NCBI GenBank assembly: GCA_002633005.1
Contig: NMRA01000019.1
Coordinates: forward strand, 120,039 to 184,038
Direction of reading: 5' to 3'
Length of the DNA stretch: 64,000 nucleotides
Source of the DNA: Phoronis australis
Lineage: Eukaryota > Phoronida > Phoronidae
Shown here: piece after piece, positions 1-12,797 of the stretch
How positions within the stretch are numbered: the stretch's first letter is position 1
How the letters are laid out: each line of letters starts with the position of its first letter
Translations under genes and position numbers: made by a program
The notes under the pieces: generated by a model
The model's input: only the letters and a program-made list of their open reading frames with translations
Database searches by the model: none
Told to the model about the DNA's origin: nothing

Positions 1-1015
1 TATTATATTTAATTGAAAATACTACGGATTGTTGTAAATTCTTTTCTGAAATAAAGACTTGCCTTTAAGGAATTCTTCTGTTACTATATCTTGTCACCGA
101 AAGCCACATTTATGTTCTGACTGATCTTTACAAAAGACACTAGCAAACCTTCGGAGAACCTAAATATCGGACACCATGTTTCCCCATATGCCACACCGCG
201 GAAAACTGACTAATCAAATAATGGCCACGGGCACCTTGTAGCCTAGTTTCAGCTCGAGTGTTTTGAGTTATATGCTGCTAGAACAGCTCTATTCGCAACA
301 AAATTTTCCATAAAATGAAATCTGATGACAAGTCGTTTCAATGAATCAGTGCAGACGACGAAAGCACGTGCAAACTCACTGCAGTTTTTAGTATCTCATT
401 GCCTTCATTCTCATATGACACCCGCACGTGCGCGGCCGAGGTTTAGTTTGAAACAAATGGAAAATGAAACAGTGACATATTGTCAGTTCAATGGGATGAT
501 TTCATTGTGGAAAAATATTTTGTTTTCAACTTTTATAAACGATTATTGCGATCGTCCATTTTAGGCCGACTTGGGGGTCTAAATTGCACCCTCTCTCGGT
601 GAAATCAAAACGAGGCAACGCTGTAAAAAACGAGACGGTGGCGGACATTGAATGCATTACAGCGGAACAAAAATTGGTGTCATTTAATTCTCAGATTATG
701 TTTCAAGTAAGATTTTATGAAATGTCCGATATTTAGGGTCCGTCCGATAATTAGGTACACTATGTGTAGGTTTCAGGGCACTCTCCTCACTGTGTTCCAT
801 AGACCACTCCAGCTATCTTTTCCTTAGGTTGTTTGTCCGTAGAGTTCACGATTTTGTTTCAGACGTGGTGACGTCAAATGTCCTGAACACAGATAGTAAT
901 TGTTCAGAAAGTTTTTCTACATATTAATCAAAGGAACATGCATCATCGCCAATGGTTGATCAGGTTGAGGAGCGTCAATGTTGTTGATTTCCAATCGGAG
1001 TGTTCTACTGGTATC
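1..1015. other. Intergenic sequence, nothing recognised
   Basis: No frame here resembles a known protein and no clear repeat structure was seen. Short open frames are of chance length for AT-rich sequence. Confidence 0.5.
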
Positions 1016-1290
1016 CTAGGCAATGACCATCACCTCTGCTGGCCCAGCCACTTGAGGCGATGAAGCTCCTATAGGGCTCTATACGCTGGAAGCTTTTCCG
1101 CGAATTATATTATGCCTCGCATTGACTAAAACAGCAATGTCACGTTGTTATAAATACCTTTTGCGCATAGAGGGACACCTTAGGAGTTTGCCGATGTGTT
1201 TAATTCCTTCCAACTCGAACAAATACTCCCGTTATCAAACTTTTTCTCCGAGCAGTCCCTTGTTCAGTTCCCAAAGTAGTGAACTCGCCA
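1016..1290 (-). repeat. MITE family C, copy 1 (inverted, truncated)
   Basis: This segment matches the reverse complement of the element at 24101-24454. Shared landmarks are TGAAGCTCCTATAG, GGAAGCTTTTC and AATTCCTTCCAACTCGAA. Only one terminal inverted repeat is present, so the copy is truncated at its right end. Boundaries are approximate. Confidence 0.6.
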
Positions 1291-1892
1291 TTTCTACACT
1301 GCGCACGCTCCAATTTTTACCGCGCTCGCTAGGTCAGTGATAGACGTCATGACCTCAATCTTTTAAGTAGGCCAAAGGTGAGAAATTGCGGTCTTGTCAG
1401 TCAAATGTTTGTTTCCGAAATGCCACGGCAATGTCTTAGGCCGCCACTACTTGTCTTTAATTAATTGGCGTTTCTTGAAACTGATTGTATTTAATGAATT
1501 GAATGCTGTTGATATGACACTTAATAGTCTTTATACACATATTTGACATTTTAATGTTTTTAAACATTAAAAAAGGTTTTTAAGTTAGGGTTCGGATAAT
1601 TCGTTTTCCGAAGTTCATTTGCAACAGGTAACGGACAAGTTTCTAGGTTTATCCACTTTATTCTAATGTAATACTAAACTAGTCTGTTCAGTGTCAGTTT
1701 CGCTCAAAACATGATCTATCTGTCAGTTGATAAATTTAAGTATGACCTCGTACGAAATCAACTGAACCATTTCTGAGTGGTCTGTATATACAAAGCCTCG
1801 TCACGGTTTTTGCTGACCAACGATAACACGGTGATACTGACTTACAAATTAAGATATATATACACGTTAAAACAATTCAGTTCAGTATTATC

Positions 1893-3150
1893 ATGAACGG
1901 TGAGAGACGTTGCATGAATTGCAACGAACCTTTTAAAAAGCCAAAAGGCCTCCTACGGACATTGAAATACGGATGCGTAACCGCGCAGACGGCGTTGCGC
2001 GAAACTTAGGTTGCTTCTCCCGCTAAAGACAAAAGGTCGGTTTGTGAGAAACCGCTGTTATATACTAGTTTTTCTTGTCTCGGGGAATTGTTAAAGCTCA
2101 AAAAAAAGCTTAAAGAGCAGAAAGAGATTTTCACATCCAGACGTCGGAACAAAACGTATTTCTTTGAAAAGACAGAGGAAAGGAAGAAAGAAAAAGAAAA
2201 CAGCAATCGGGGCGATGATCTGCCGGCAAGAAAAAAAACTAAGGTACTTATAGGCAAAGTTGCTGTTTCACGTAAGCTTCATTACAAGTTTCGTGTTAAG
2301 TTACAGGCCACTGCATGAGTTCCTGTTGTGGTATTTGGCCTGCCTCAAATGAGAATGAGACCGCGAGACCGTGTTTAGGTGAATAAACGCAATGCGCTAT
2401 ATCTTTATTGAAATGGCCCCCAAATGCCTGTGAATGGCAAAATGACAACCAAGCTGTTTCGCCATTTGTGAATGGCGTTCGCGACACAAATATATAAGGT
2501 AAACATCACGCACGCACCCAGGGGGGGCTCGGGGGGGGGGCTCGAAGGAGACCCCCCCATTTGGCGAAGTGGGCAAAAACGTCCGCCTCAGAGAAACAAG
2601 AAGTCCATGAAAAACGTGACAAACGTCCCCTAAATAGGCACAAACACACAATTCAGAGCTCTGAACGTGGTTCCCCGTTTATTTAGTCCTCCCGCTTTTT
2701 GTTAGTTAAAGGTCCACATCGTCAAAAAGTCGAGGCCTCCATTTTAAAGGGTAGATTCGCGCATCAACATTGAGCTAAAAAATTCAACTGCCCTGTCCAA
2801 ATTCGTAACTTATCTTTCAATGTCTTGTGCGCAGTGCCACTTGACTTTTCTAAATGTATTTTGTAATTTCAAATACCAACACCCATGGAAATAAAGCGAG
2901 GGCATGCGAAAATTGCAAGGACAAATTTAGAAAATCGCAATATACCAGTTGCCGTAAGGGCGCTTTCTTGAACATAGAGTGGCAAGGATACAATGCTCCA
3001 AATCATAATGCATGAGATCAAGCAAGAAGTAAAGACCTTGCGAAAAGAAGCAACCCTTGCAAACAAAGACCTTGCACCTGAATCAATGACCAACTTCACT
3101 TGGGAACAGTTGTGTTTACAGCTCGAAATTGCCGCCCCCCATTACTACAA
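1893..3150 (+). pseudogene. Decayed N-terminal part of an uncharacterised multicopy family
   Basis: From ATG 1893 one frame reads a Cys-x-x-Cys segment (CMNCNEPFKKPKGLLRTLK) and continues past an in-frame TAG at 2007 into a lysine-rich stretch ending at 2318. A second block at 2879-3150 reads EIKQEVKTLRKEATL and FTWEQLCLQLE, again with internal stops. The FTW-(D/E)-x-L segment recalls a large repetitive family of invertebrate proteins of unknown function whose later parts carry EEADTL, SPDTDVLVL and GFHAFTGCD motifs; such later parts lie on the other strand at 4270-5830. Assignment is from memory of the family and is tentative for the first block. The copy is certainly not intact. Confidence 0.35.
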
Positions 3151-3429
3151 ATAATTAGGACTACGTCATCTAGAAAACTTGAATCTTGGCCACTGGTGCT
3201 ACCCGACCCCTGTTCTCCTTATGCTGCCTTCTGTACAATGGGGGTAAATCGTCGATCACTTAAGTTTTTGTCGAAATGGACCAGCCTACAGCTGTTCATG
3301 CGCGGACACAGCAACGTGGTGAGTAAACAGAAATTCTCCAGTGTGATATTGTTTTCAATTTGTTCTGTAGAAATACCAAAAGAATGTTTTTCGCATACAT
3401 GACAAGCTTCATTGAAAACTTCGCGCACT

Positions 3430-4100
3430 CTTTCAAGACAAAAAGATCACTTCTTGAGATAGATCGCTCAATAAGGAAATCTTAGTTGTGAAAAATAAAC
3501 CATTCCCGTGTCAACAGTTATTTCAAAATTGTGGCGAGACAAAGCCAATGTCGTAAACTTTGACATCTATTTTTGCCTCGCACTGAAAACAGCCAAACCC
3601 TCCAATTGTTAAAAATTCGCTTCCGACTGAGCAGACGATGATCGCGTACCCGCGATTTAGTAGTAAATTGCCTGTGAAGACTCAGTCGCATATTAAATCC
3701 TCACTCTTTTAGAAAACAAACGCAGAACCACTAACAGATACAGGATTAACGCAAAATCCGTGCCCCTTTTGTCCTTTTTCATTTTCCACAACACTCACTG
3801 ACGAATACATATGGTAATCCATGATACTATTCAAACCATGCTTCCGGTAGACATAAAATTCATGAAAGCTACTTAGATCACACGAGTATTAGCGAGGCAT
3901 CGGTATACATAAGATACGAGACCAAACTGGCTGACAAGCGTTACTACGTCTGTGGGAAATCTGATTTAGTCATGACAGTCACTTGATAGTGTTTCCAATT
4001 CAGAAAATCAGCTACGTATTAGCATCCCTGTTTCATGCCTCAAAAAACTGTACACATTGGCGGATTTGTCTAGTCTTCGGCAAAATTAATTGTTCTTTTA
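3430..4100. other. Intergenic sequence, nothing recognised
   Basis: No recognisable protein, RNA or repeat signature was found on either strand. Confidence 0.4.
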
Positions 4101-4180
4101 TGGGCGGCGCACCACTAAAAAAGTGAGGGCTATAGCCCCCAGCCCCCCCTCCCCTCCAGCTCCCTATGGTGCGCCGCCCA
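4101..4180. repeat. 80-bp mini-element with perfect 14-bp terminal inverted repeats
   Basis: The segment begins TGGGCGGCGCACCA and ends with its exact reverse complement. Inside is the palindrome GGGCTATAGCCC followed by a C-rich run. Two diverged copies lie at 24819-24886 and 24891-24957. It is far too small to code for anything and resembles a miniature fold-back element. Confidence 0.75.
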
Positions 4181-4269
4181 CGTTTTAACAACACGGCAAA
4201 TGTACGGCAGCACGCAGTGGGCGGGTACTTCAGCTTTCAAAGTTCGCCGGTAGGACCACACCTTCTGAC

Positions 4270-5830
4270 CTTCGGGCTAGTGTGAACACGAAGTTCACCT
4301 GTTACTTCACAAGCAGTACAAAGAGTATGCAGTGCACTGACAACTTCACTGTCTGTTTCCAAATATAAATTCAACCATGTTGTTTTGCCTATCCTGGAGA
4401 ATCGACCAGTGTTGTCTGCCCTGTAAAACCATTGAAAGCCCGAAGAGGGTTTGCCTAGGCAGCACCTAGGGCTGTCCTTATTGGTTTTATGTCCTTATCC
4501 CAGATTCCATTGAGACTGAAGTATTTCTGAGAAGCCGGTCATAGTAGGCAATGACGAGTACCAGAACATCTGTGTCAGGTGAAAAAAGTATCAGCTGAGA
4601 ATCAGGGAGGGTTTGATGTAATGCCAGGACTGGACGATGTATTACCAACGTATCTGCTTCTTCGTTATTGTTTTTGTCAAAGCGTAGATGACTTCTGTTG
4701 CCCTTTGTACATCCTGACTAATTGGCAGAGTCTGCTGACAGATATGAAGAATCTCATTGGCATTGTTGGAAATACCGGTCACTACAAAATGGGCCTTCAC
4801 CAACCTCTTGAGGTGTTTACAAGCTTAGTCTGCAAAAAAGGACACAAATGAGATTTCGGTTTTTATGACCGAGATGTCTGTACCAAATTCAGTCCAGATG
4901 CTGTGGTGGTTGGTTCTTAAGTCTTGCGTATCATCAGTATATGTAGGCCGGAGTCATGCTGCCACAAACACCAGGGTGAATTGGACTCGATGCAGATATT
5001 TCACAATGGATTTAAACATGGCATTGGCTGATCACTTGGCTGTCCCGTTCTCTGAATGTTTCAAGTGTTTCGGCAATTGTCAACAATTCCAGCAAATTGA
5101 GGTTAGTTTGCTTTGTGCTCTCGGCCTTTCTGGTTTTGTTCTTCTCTGAACAGGCTGTTGGTGCTGACTTTAGAGCCTCACAGCAAAAGGCCTCTAACTG
5201 TGTGTTTTCTTTAAAGAATTCCTCTAGGACTATCTCAAACAGTGGTGCATATGATTACCTGTAAATTAGGACTCGGAAAGTGCGCTAGTAGGGAGTGTAC
5301 TTTAGAGTCTGTCTAGTTGTTGCTGTGCCAAAGACGTTAGCTTCTACCCAGGCATCATCTATGCCGGAATGCTCTACGAACTTCCCAAGAGCTATGTGAG
5401 CTGCCATCATAGCATGCAATTCCCCAAGTCTTGGGATCAGTGTTTGTTTCAGTTCAGGTCTGGTATCCAGGACCTGCACAACTCTTAGTGGTATAGACCC
5501 ATGTCACATGAAATGACAGTTGGATGAGCTTCGCCAACAACCAGCTCTTCAACTGTCTCGTCTGCATAACGACTTATAGCAGGGTCGACCAGTCATGGGC
5601 CACCTTTGGAAGTAGCGGTACCGCACCAAACTCAGTGAGAGACTGGCTTTTGGAGATAAGTGAGTTGAAGCCTGCCCAGTATGTGATCTTTCTGTTGTTC
5701 TCTTCATTCCTTAGCCTGGTTACAGCCAAAGTTATTACCCATGCAAGGTGTTTCGGCTGATATGTACCAGAGATTCCCCCTTTCTTGGCCACAAAATCAC
5801 GTGTTCTTTTGCTTGGTTGTGGTTTTGGAT
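4270..5830 (-). pseudogene. Decayed copy of the EEADTL / SPDTDVLVL / GFHAFTGCD multicopy family
   Basis: Read on the minus strand, successive frames give ITYWAGFNSLIS, VVGEAHPTVISCDMGLYH, LIPRLGELHAMMAAHIALGK, EEADTLVIHRPVLA, FSPDTDVLVLV and FNGFTGQTT, in that order from 5830 down to about 4300. These correspond to conserved blocks of a widespread, uncharacterised protein family that is highly repeated in cnidarian, mollusc and other marine genomes. The SPDTDV and TGCD blocks look nuclease-like, but no function is established that I know of. Several frameshifts (for example near 5490) and stops show the copy is dead. The opposite strand's frames are shadows. Confidence 0.6.
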
Positions 5831-6506
5831 TGTTGCTACGGACCTTAAGTACGTGGAATGGTGTGACAGTGAGGTTCTCTGCTTCTCTGATGGTTAAAGG
5901 TGGATTGTTGTTTCAATACCTTGCCCCACAAATGGGTATGGAGCCATTAAAACGAACATTGTGAGAGACCCGATAAAATTGTGTACATGTAAAATAACTT
6001 ATTGTGTATAAAAGTGATTTATTTACATTCATGTTTATATGTCATTGTAATCTTAACATCAGTTTTTTAATTTATGTATTTGAGTATAATAATTGTACAT
6101 GGATTTCTTTGTATTTATTAAACCCATGTACAATGCCTCTTGGCGCTTTCTGGGCATGTACATGTATTGTACTGAAGATTTCATAGTAAACATTAAAAAA
6201 CCAAGAGCAGAAATAATTAGCAAAATGTATTTTACGGGTGATATTTTTGAAAATCCAAGACAGGTGCTAAAAAGTACTATTTTCAATTCCTTGCCCCAAG
6301 AAATGCTGGTGTATCCAGCGACCCAAGTGCAGAGAAATTGAGCAAAATGGCGGCCAAAATTGAATTCCATTACTTTCTGATTCGTCGTTTCATGAGTTTT
6401 CCAAAATTGTTTCCACTTTCCCCTGAAAAAATCCAACGAATGCCGAACTTTGGACATAGTGAACCTGACTATAACGAAGATCTATGTCTTAAGACTAGTG
6501 AAGCAG

Positions 6507-7235
6507 TTAAATGAAAAATCGTTTAAATTTGTCGCCTTCCATCCAGTGGATGGTACAAAACCCAGACCTTGGCCAACCACAACAGACTGTACCAACTATG
6601 CCCTTATGCCGGAGGCGGCTCTCTGCCCTGTTAACAGCCATTTGAAGATTCCATTTTCTGCCTGCTGATAGCTGAACCTCTGATAACCTAACACATCTTT
6701 CTCTGGAATCTCGGATTGCGGGAACTTCTCTTGCTTTTGACACCTTGAAGTCTTAAACCAGAAATCGTGGCGGAAGGAATACTGCTGCCGTCCTACTATA
6801 TAATCCAGCTTACGTAAAACTCACTGGTACCCCCAACCATTTCTTGATAAGCTGGTTTGCCTCCTGTTGCTACATTCCACTGTTGAGATCGGAATGCTTT
6901 AAACCGAAAGCGGCCATAAGACCTTGGGTAGTAACGCGAATTGAAAACACCACAGCTTGGACTTCCCCGGCAAAGTGTATCTGTTGATCTTTTTCAGATT
7001 CTCCCGGAACAGGGTCACGTGTCCATTGCATTTGTGAAGTCGCTTAAGCTGTTGTACACATTGCCCAGATATTTCACTGACTTCTCACTCAGGGATGGAA
7101 TCTCCTCGCCGTTCTTCCTGAAGGCTTTGTGCTGGCTCATTCTCCCTTTCACCAACACCATACTTCTTGACTTCATCCTGCCCCAAACAATTACTTCTTC
7201 TAGTTTCTTTCAACATCCATCCTGCTCCTGCCGCC
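6507..7235 (-). pseudogene. Reverse transcriptase relic of a non-LTR retroelement
   Basis: Minus-strand frames give RMKSRSMVLVKGRM, NGEEIPSLSEKSVKYLG, then after a frameshift ENLKKINRYTLPGKSKLW and FQFALLPKVLWPLSV, then ESRLRHKGIVGTV. This order matches the C-terminal part of a reverse transcriptase family repeated in fish and invertebrate genomes, with a (K/R)SRS-(L/M)-V-(L/I)-KG block followed by LPGKxKLWCFQF. Stops and frameshifts interrupt it. A 210-codon plus-strand frame at 6941-7573 overlaps it and is probably fortuitous. Confidence 0.6.
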
Positions 7236-7259
7236 ATTTTACCCGAAAAACAATGTCGT

Positions 7260-10200
7260 TGTCGGTAAAGTTTATTTTAGACTATAGGATCAAACAATTG
7301 TGCGATAAGAATAGTGAAACGGTGTTGATAAGAAGTGTGAAGTTCTGGCAGCAGTTACTGAATACAGCTCGAGAAGAATATCCTGTCATTTTTTGGGCAT
7401 TCACTAAGCTGAAAAGTTTTTTCGACTTTGTAAATGATGCCGGGATCAAACTGTGCGGACGGCCACACGAGCAGCTAAACTTAACAATGTTGCAGGATTA
7501 CTCGAAGGTTAAACACGAAATTAATATATTTGTTCCAAGATACATACTTTTCAGTTTGGTGGCTATACTGTAGGTTTATCTGATTTTGACTCCGCAGATT
7601 CACTCGTGTGGGGGCCTTTGTCTCGGTATCTGCTGGATCCCAGCACTAGTCTAGCGGTAGTCCCCGGAAAGTTGTTTTTAAGGATATTTTTTTATTATTT
7701 TTCATTTATTTCGACCTATTATGGACATCGTTGTTTCGTAGCACAGGCACATTTTTTGTTATTCATACACTCGTAGGCTGACGTTCAACTGACCGTCTCA
7801 CCAAAATTGATAGATTCGATCGGCACATGCTGGCAGGGCACTAGATTATTAGTGAACTCAAAGTCTCGTTCGAACTGTGTCATGTCCCGAAAAAATTAAC
7901 AGTTGAATTACTTTTTGATGAGAGCCTCTAGTATACACTACGCCTGTAGAGTTAAGAAGGGCTCATTTTGTAGTGGTTCAAACACAGTACTTGGATTTAT
8001 GAAGCTTTAAAAAACAATTTTAATTATTTTTGCAAATGACCACTTTTTACCACTACACCAGACCTGTCATTTTTTGTTACCATACTGCAGCTTAGTGATC
8101 ATGCTACGTTTAAAATTTAATTCAAACTACCTTTATGCAATGAAACTACAAAAAATATGAAGTTCATCAGAAGGTTTTTTTCTTCATGCTGCACTGAATT
8201 ACGGCCAATTCAATGCGTGATTTGACTTTTGGACACAGCCCTAGATCTACCGGAGCTAACTGCTTGCCTAGGGCAAGATGATTATGTGCCTGAGCTACAA
8301 ACCTGATTTTTTAATCAAAATATTTCGCTCGAAGATCAGAAAAGTGTAAACAGTGCCATCGATTCGACCTACTTTACTTGGAGAATACAATCAGTTGTGA
8401 CCTACTTTTCATTTGGCTGAATTTAGCAGACGGCAGAATTAGAATATCGGCGAATCTTCACTAATTTTGGAAGAAATATCCTGAAATCTATGGCATCTCA
8501 CAGATACTTCGACTTTAAGGTAAATAACCAGCTTTACATAAACATTTCGGATCAGTGGCCTTGTCGAGTCAGTTTTCAAGTGAAGGTGAACCCAGGTGGT
8601 GTTCTTCGGATTTTAGCAGGATCCGAAATAGTTTTCCTTGAACACTTATTTTTTTCATCGTCGCAGCTTTACAAATTCCCAAGTCATGAACGTAAGATTC
8701 TCTGCTGAAAAGTACCGCCTGTTGTCTTTGTCGAAGCGTTTTCGGAAAGTGCAAAAAACGCTCATCAATTCCACCAGGAACGTCGCTTAACGACTGTGTA
8801 TTTGCCTCTGACATCTTGTAAAAACGTTGTTGTTGTATCTTAGAGAAAAAGCACACAGCAATACTACCGGGGTTTTCCCGAGATACATGTAAGCCCATGA
8901 GCACAAAGATTTTATAGTTACCCGCCAATAGGTGGCGCTGTTCCAAATGTGTGACTTGGCTATTACACTGGGACGGCCTTCTTGGGATACAGTATCTTAG
9001 TCGTAACTTGGAAATTTCACTCGCTCTTGCAGTGGCACACGCTGCGAGGTTGTTGATCACTATTTAGATATGCTGAAAGTGATGTTCTGTGTCATAAGCT
9101 GTGAGAAGCCCTGGTCGTTAAAACTGAGAGAGCCTAAGTCGGCACCGCCAAGAAACGGGGCAAGAACGCCTTCTCAAATTGTACAATATTTATTAATCTC
9201 TTTGTCCGTACTCGGAATTATTCGATAGGGGTTTCTGCATGTTTCCATGCCTTTTTGTTCCAGTTGTTTTAAATTTTTTCCCGAGGCTGACGATGATGGG
9301 TGGTCCAATCGATCATTCAAAAATAAATTGTGTATTCATATATTTATCTTCTTGTCTTATCAATAAATAATGAGCAGCTCAAGGCTGTTGCACTGTATAC
9401 CTATACCGACAAGAGTATGTACCGGCAGAACTTCGAGAGGAGGAAGCAATACACTGTGTTTTGTTCAAGAGCACTGGCAGCCGTTTTGCCAAACACTTAT
9501 CGAGCCGGTATGTCCGCAAATTCAAAACAAGTACAATTGTTTGGTCGTAAATAAATAGGAGAGTCAGAGTGATGGAAATATTTATGTTGATTGTTATAAA
9601 TCGGTTGACCCTACATTGAGTAGTAAAATGATCATCATACGCATTCAATACAACACAGAAAGCACACAAAACCGATTGTGACATAAACATACTCACTAAC
9701 AGCAAGGATGATAAATACTAGTGAATGCGCTACTTTAACGTCAAGAAATGCCTGCTCGTAAGGCCAACTGAAGACTACGCATTGCAACAAGTTTCAGTAT
9801 TAGCCATTGAAGTAAACATCTAAATTGAACGCAGCGCTCGACTTTAAATGGTGCGTATGAAAACAACTTCTTTCACATAACGGATGACCCTGACATTATC
9901 AACGACTTTTACACCAAAATATATGAAATGTTGTAACACAGCCAAACTCAGTTGATAAATATTTTCTATCCGTCAACCAGCCAAATGTCTTGAACAGCGC
10001 GGCCCACACACTTATAAACATAATGGCTCACGAAGCTGTATTTCGTTCGTGCACTGAAAAACTGGTCTCCGAACTCAAAAAAAAACACGACTTACGCTCT
10101 CAAAAAAGCACGGCTTACAACAACAAACACGGGTATAACTGAGCAACAAAGAGATAGTCTCGTTTTGATAGCAGGTTCGTATCCTGAGAGAGAGTCGGAT

Positions 10201-10336
10201 TGTTTGCGGTCTGTGAATCGTGTTTGTGGGTGTGTGTCCGTGTTCCGTGTTTTTGGGTGGGTAAGTGACAATGTCGTGTTTTGGAGTGTGTGCACAGCAG
10301 GGGCACGTGAGTTCGGGAGTTCAATGTGATAAGCGA
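7260..10336. other. Intergenic sequence with one unassigned minus-strand open frame
   Basis: No known domain was recognised. The longest frame is 163 codons on the minus strand (8569-9060). It has no convincing motif, membrane segment or splice context, so I do not call it a gene. Confidence 0.4.
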
Positions 10337-10567
10337 GGGGAAAGTTACCGGTTCCGTACCAGTTATCATTATCGTACCACGTATTTTCCCGCCAAACTAT
10401 ACGTATGCTTGCCACCCAAAAGAGTAATAACTTTTAGCGACCTCAGACGGCGACAACAGAAAGCCAAGCAAAATGTCGAGCAGACAACCCGGTGAAAAAC
10501 GGTGAGCATTTTCCACTTTTTTGACACGTTGATGTAAATTTTAGCTCCATGAATAGCGTGGGGTACT

Positions 10568-11523
10568 AGTAATTGTTTACAATATGACGACATTGACCTA
10601 CACACATGATTTTGGTATTGTTCGATTCCTCGCAACGTAGTCTTTCCAAATCTACATGAATTTATCCCCTACCGCGTTTCCTCCGTATTTTATCGTCTAA
10701 TTTCGGTTCGCACTATTTCGCGGTTGACACCGCCATGTTAGCTCAACTCAAGATTGCAGCGACACCTGTTGTTAATGAATGAAACGGCATAATTGATTCT
10801 GAATGGTGTTTGCTTGCGCGAGATTCCCACTAAAGTTTTCCTGACATAATATGGAGGAACAAGTAGCAGCATTTCACCTGTTCCAATTTTTTATACTTGT
10901 GACCATTTGACCATTTTTCCACGAAATTGCCTGAAGTGATACCATTTTCACCAATATGGACCTGATAAACAACTTCTGCTTTTCAGTTTTCGCGGTTTCG
11001 TGCTAACAGGGTCACTATAGGATCGAATTCGAATCCTTGGCACCTTAACTCAGGCCTAGGAACCAGGCGTGCGTTCAGTAGACGCTAGGACCTACGCTAG
11101 GACCTAGCCAAAAGCTAGTCAAGGTCACGTGCTCTTATTTAAAATACACGGCAATATCACGCGTAATCTCCGCGCAAAGTCTTGCTTTTAAGCTAGGTCC
11201 TAGCGTTACTGAACGGGAGGCAGCTCAGGCAGAGGATAGACGAGTCTCGGTCAATTCATTAAGTTGACCTTATGAAAAGCGACGATCTATAGAAGTCGGT
11301 AGATTAGTTAAGTTTTTGACCGCCAGATGACTCCTTCCATTCAACATGGCGGTATTACTACCGCGTACCGGGAAATAGTGCGAGCAGAAATTTCACGATA
11401 AAATATTAAAAGAACGGGGTAGGAATAATTTCTGTGTACTTTTGGAAAGATAACTTTGCAAGGAATCAAACGATACAAAAATCATATGTGTAAGTCAATG
11501 TCGTCATATTGTAAACAATTACC
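10568..11523 (+). mobile_element. MITE family A, copy 1, inside the pogo-like element
   Basis: The ends are inverted copies of GTAATTGTTTACAATATGACGAC, and homology between the two halves continues about 80 bp inward with mismatches. A second copy lies in opposite orientation at 58704-59492. This copy is interrupted by a family B MITE at 11057-11223. No reading frame suggests it is autonomous. A matching target duplication is not evident for this copy. Confidence 0.75.
11057..11223 (+). mobile_element. MITE family B, copy 1, nested in MITE A
   Basis: A short inverted-repeat element with GCGTTCAGTA..CTAGGACCTA at the left and TAGGTCCTAGCG-TTACTGAAC at the right. It is flanked by CTCAGGC on both sides (11049-11055 and 11224-11230). 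The other family A copy has no insertion at the corresponding site, which confirms the target duplication of about 8 bp. Confidence 0.7.
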
Positions 11524-11825
11524 TAGTGTGATAAGACAACAACACTAAAAGTATAGCAAATGAGTGAACCGATGTGCCATCCGATAGCTCATTCTCATCT
11601 CTTTGTATGGTGTAATTTCTGGTTGCCAAATCGCGTGCCAAATATTTTCAGCCCACGTGTTTGAAAATTGGTCAGTGTCACGAGTGTCGTACCACTACAG
11701 GTCACGGGTATGGTACCCGGGGTACGATACATGTAACCAAGAGGTACGATACACAAAACGTGATACGAGTAGGTAATGCGTTGTTTTTCTTTGCTTTTTA
11801 GTACTATTTTTTTACGTTCAGAAAA

Positions 11826-12797
11826 GTGCCATCGCCGTCGTCATGGACATCGGAGGACATGCAGAACTGTCTCAAAGCTATGGATGAAGGATTGGGATTT
11901 AACACTGCTTCTAAGCTATTTAGTATCCCAAAGCTAACTATTTGCCGTCACCGCATGGGTCTGAATAAGTACGCAAAACAAGTTACGCGGAGGTCCAAAA
12001 GTTTTGCCAACAGAAATAGAAGCTGATTTGGTAGAACACATAAAAGGTCTTGACGATCTTTTTTTTGGTATCACACCAAAAGAACTTATGAAACTTGCAT
12101 ATCAATTGGCAAAATCCCATGGAATGCATAAATTTAGCGAAACTGAACAGTCTGCCAATAAAACCTGGAACTACAGCTTTATGAGACGACATCCAGAACT
12201 CAGTCGGCGCACCCCAGAAGCTACATCTACTGGTCGCATGAAAGGTTTCAACCGCCGAGCTGTTTCAGATTTCTTCGATAAATATTACGAGCTAATTGAA
12301 TTCACGGATTTACTGCTGACAGAGTGTTTAATATGGATGAAACTGGACATTCTACCGTGCAAAGGCCATCGAAAGTGATCTCAACGAAAGGGAAACGCCA
12401 AGTTGGAGCAGCAACAACCACTGAAGGAGGAACAAATCCTACTGGTGTCCACTGTCATTCTGCCACTGGCCAATACATCCCCCCCGGCCGATGCTCATCT
12501 TCAAGAGGAATAGACTGTGATTCCTTGAAAGTTGATGCACCCACTGGTACAATTTTTGCCTGCACTAATTCAGGATGGATTGACTCTCTAGTTTTCATTG
12601 AATGGCTTCGTCATTTTATCCGATCAGTGAATGCGTCAGTTGAAAATAAAGTCCTTCTACTCCACGGACATGCATCCCACACAAAAAACCTTGACGCCAT
12701 TAAGCTAGCGCGGGAAAATGGTGTTTTCATTTTCTCCTTCCCCAGTCACACAACGCACAGGCTCCAACCCTTAGTTGTTAGCTTTTTTAAGTCATAA
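11826..12797 (+). pseudogene. Pogo/Tigger-type DDE_1 transposase, inactivated
   Basis: The conceptual product starts with a psq-type helix-turn-helix (SWTSEDMQNCLKAMDEGLGF), then a CENPB-like segment (LVEHIKGLDDLFFGITPKEL), then a DDE_1 catalytic region (FNMDETGHSTVQRPSK). Two frameshifts break it, near 11990 and near 12310. Of the three catalytic acidic residues only the first (NMDETG) remains. The usual LLxDGHxSH reads LLLHGHASH, and the usual LQPLD reads LQPLV. The protein also ends early, at 12797. It therefore cannot be a functional transposase, and it shows no sign of domestication because the frame is broken. Confidence 0.85.

Noticed and set aside
6941-7573. 210-codon plus-strand open frame, one of the longest in the window
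   Set aside because: It overlaps a recognisable reverse transcriptase relic on the minus strand and has no motif of its own; length alone is not enough here.
8569-9060. 163-codon minus-strand open frame
   Set aside because: No recognisable family, no membrane or signal segment and no supporting splice context.
10092-10415. Two overlapping minus-strand frames of 107 and 84 codons
   Set aside because: They lie partly in the end of the pogo-like element, have repetitive composition (HTHK, HPQT) and no motif.
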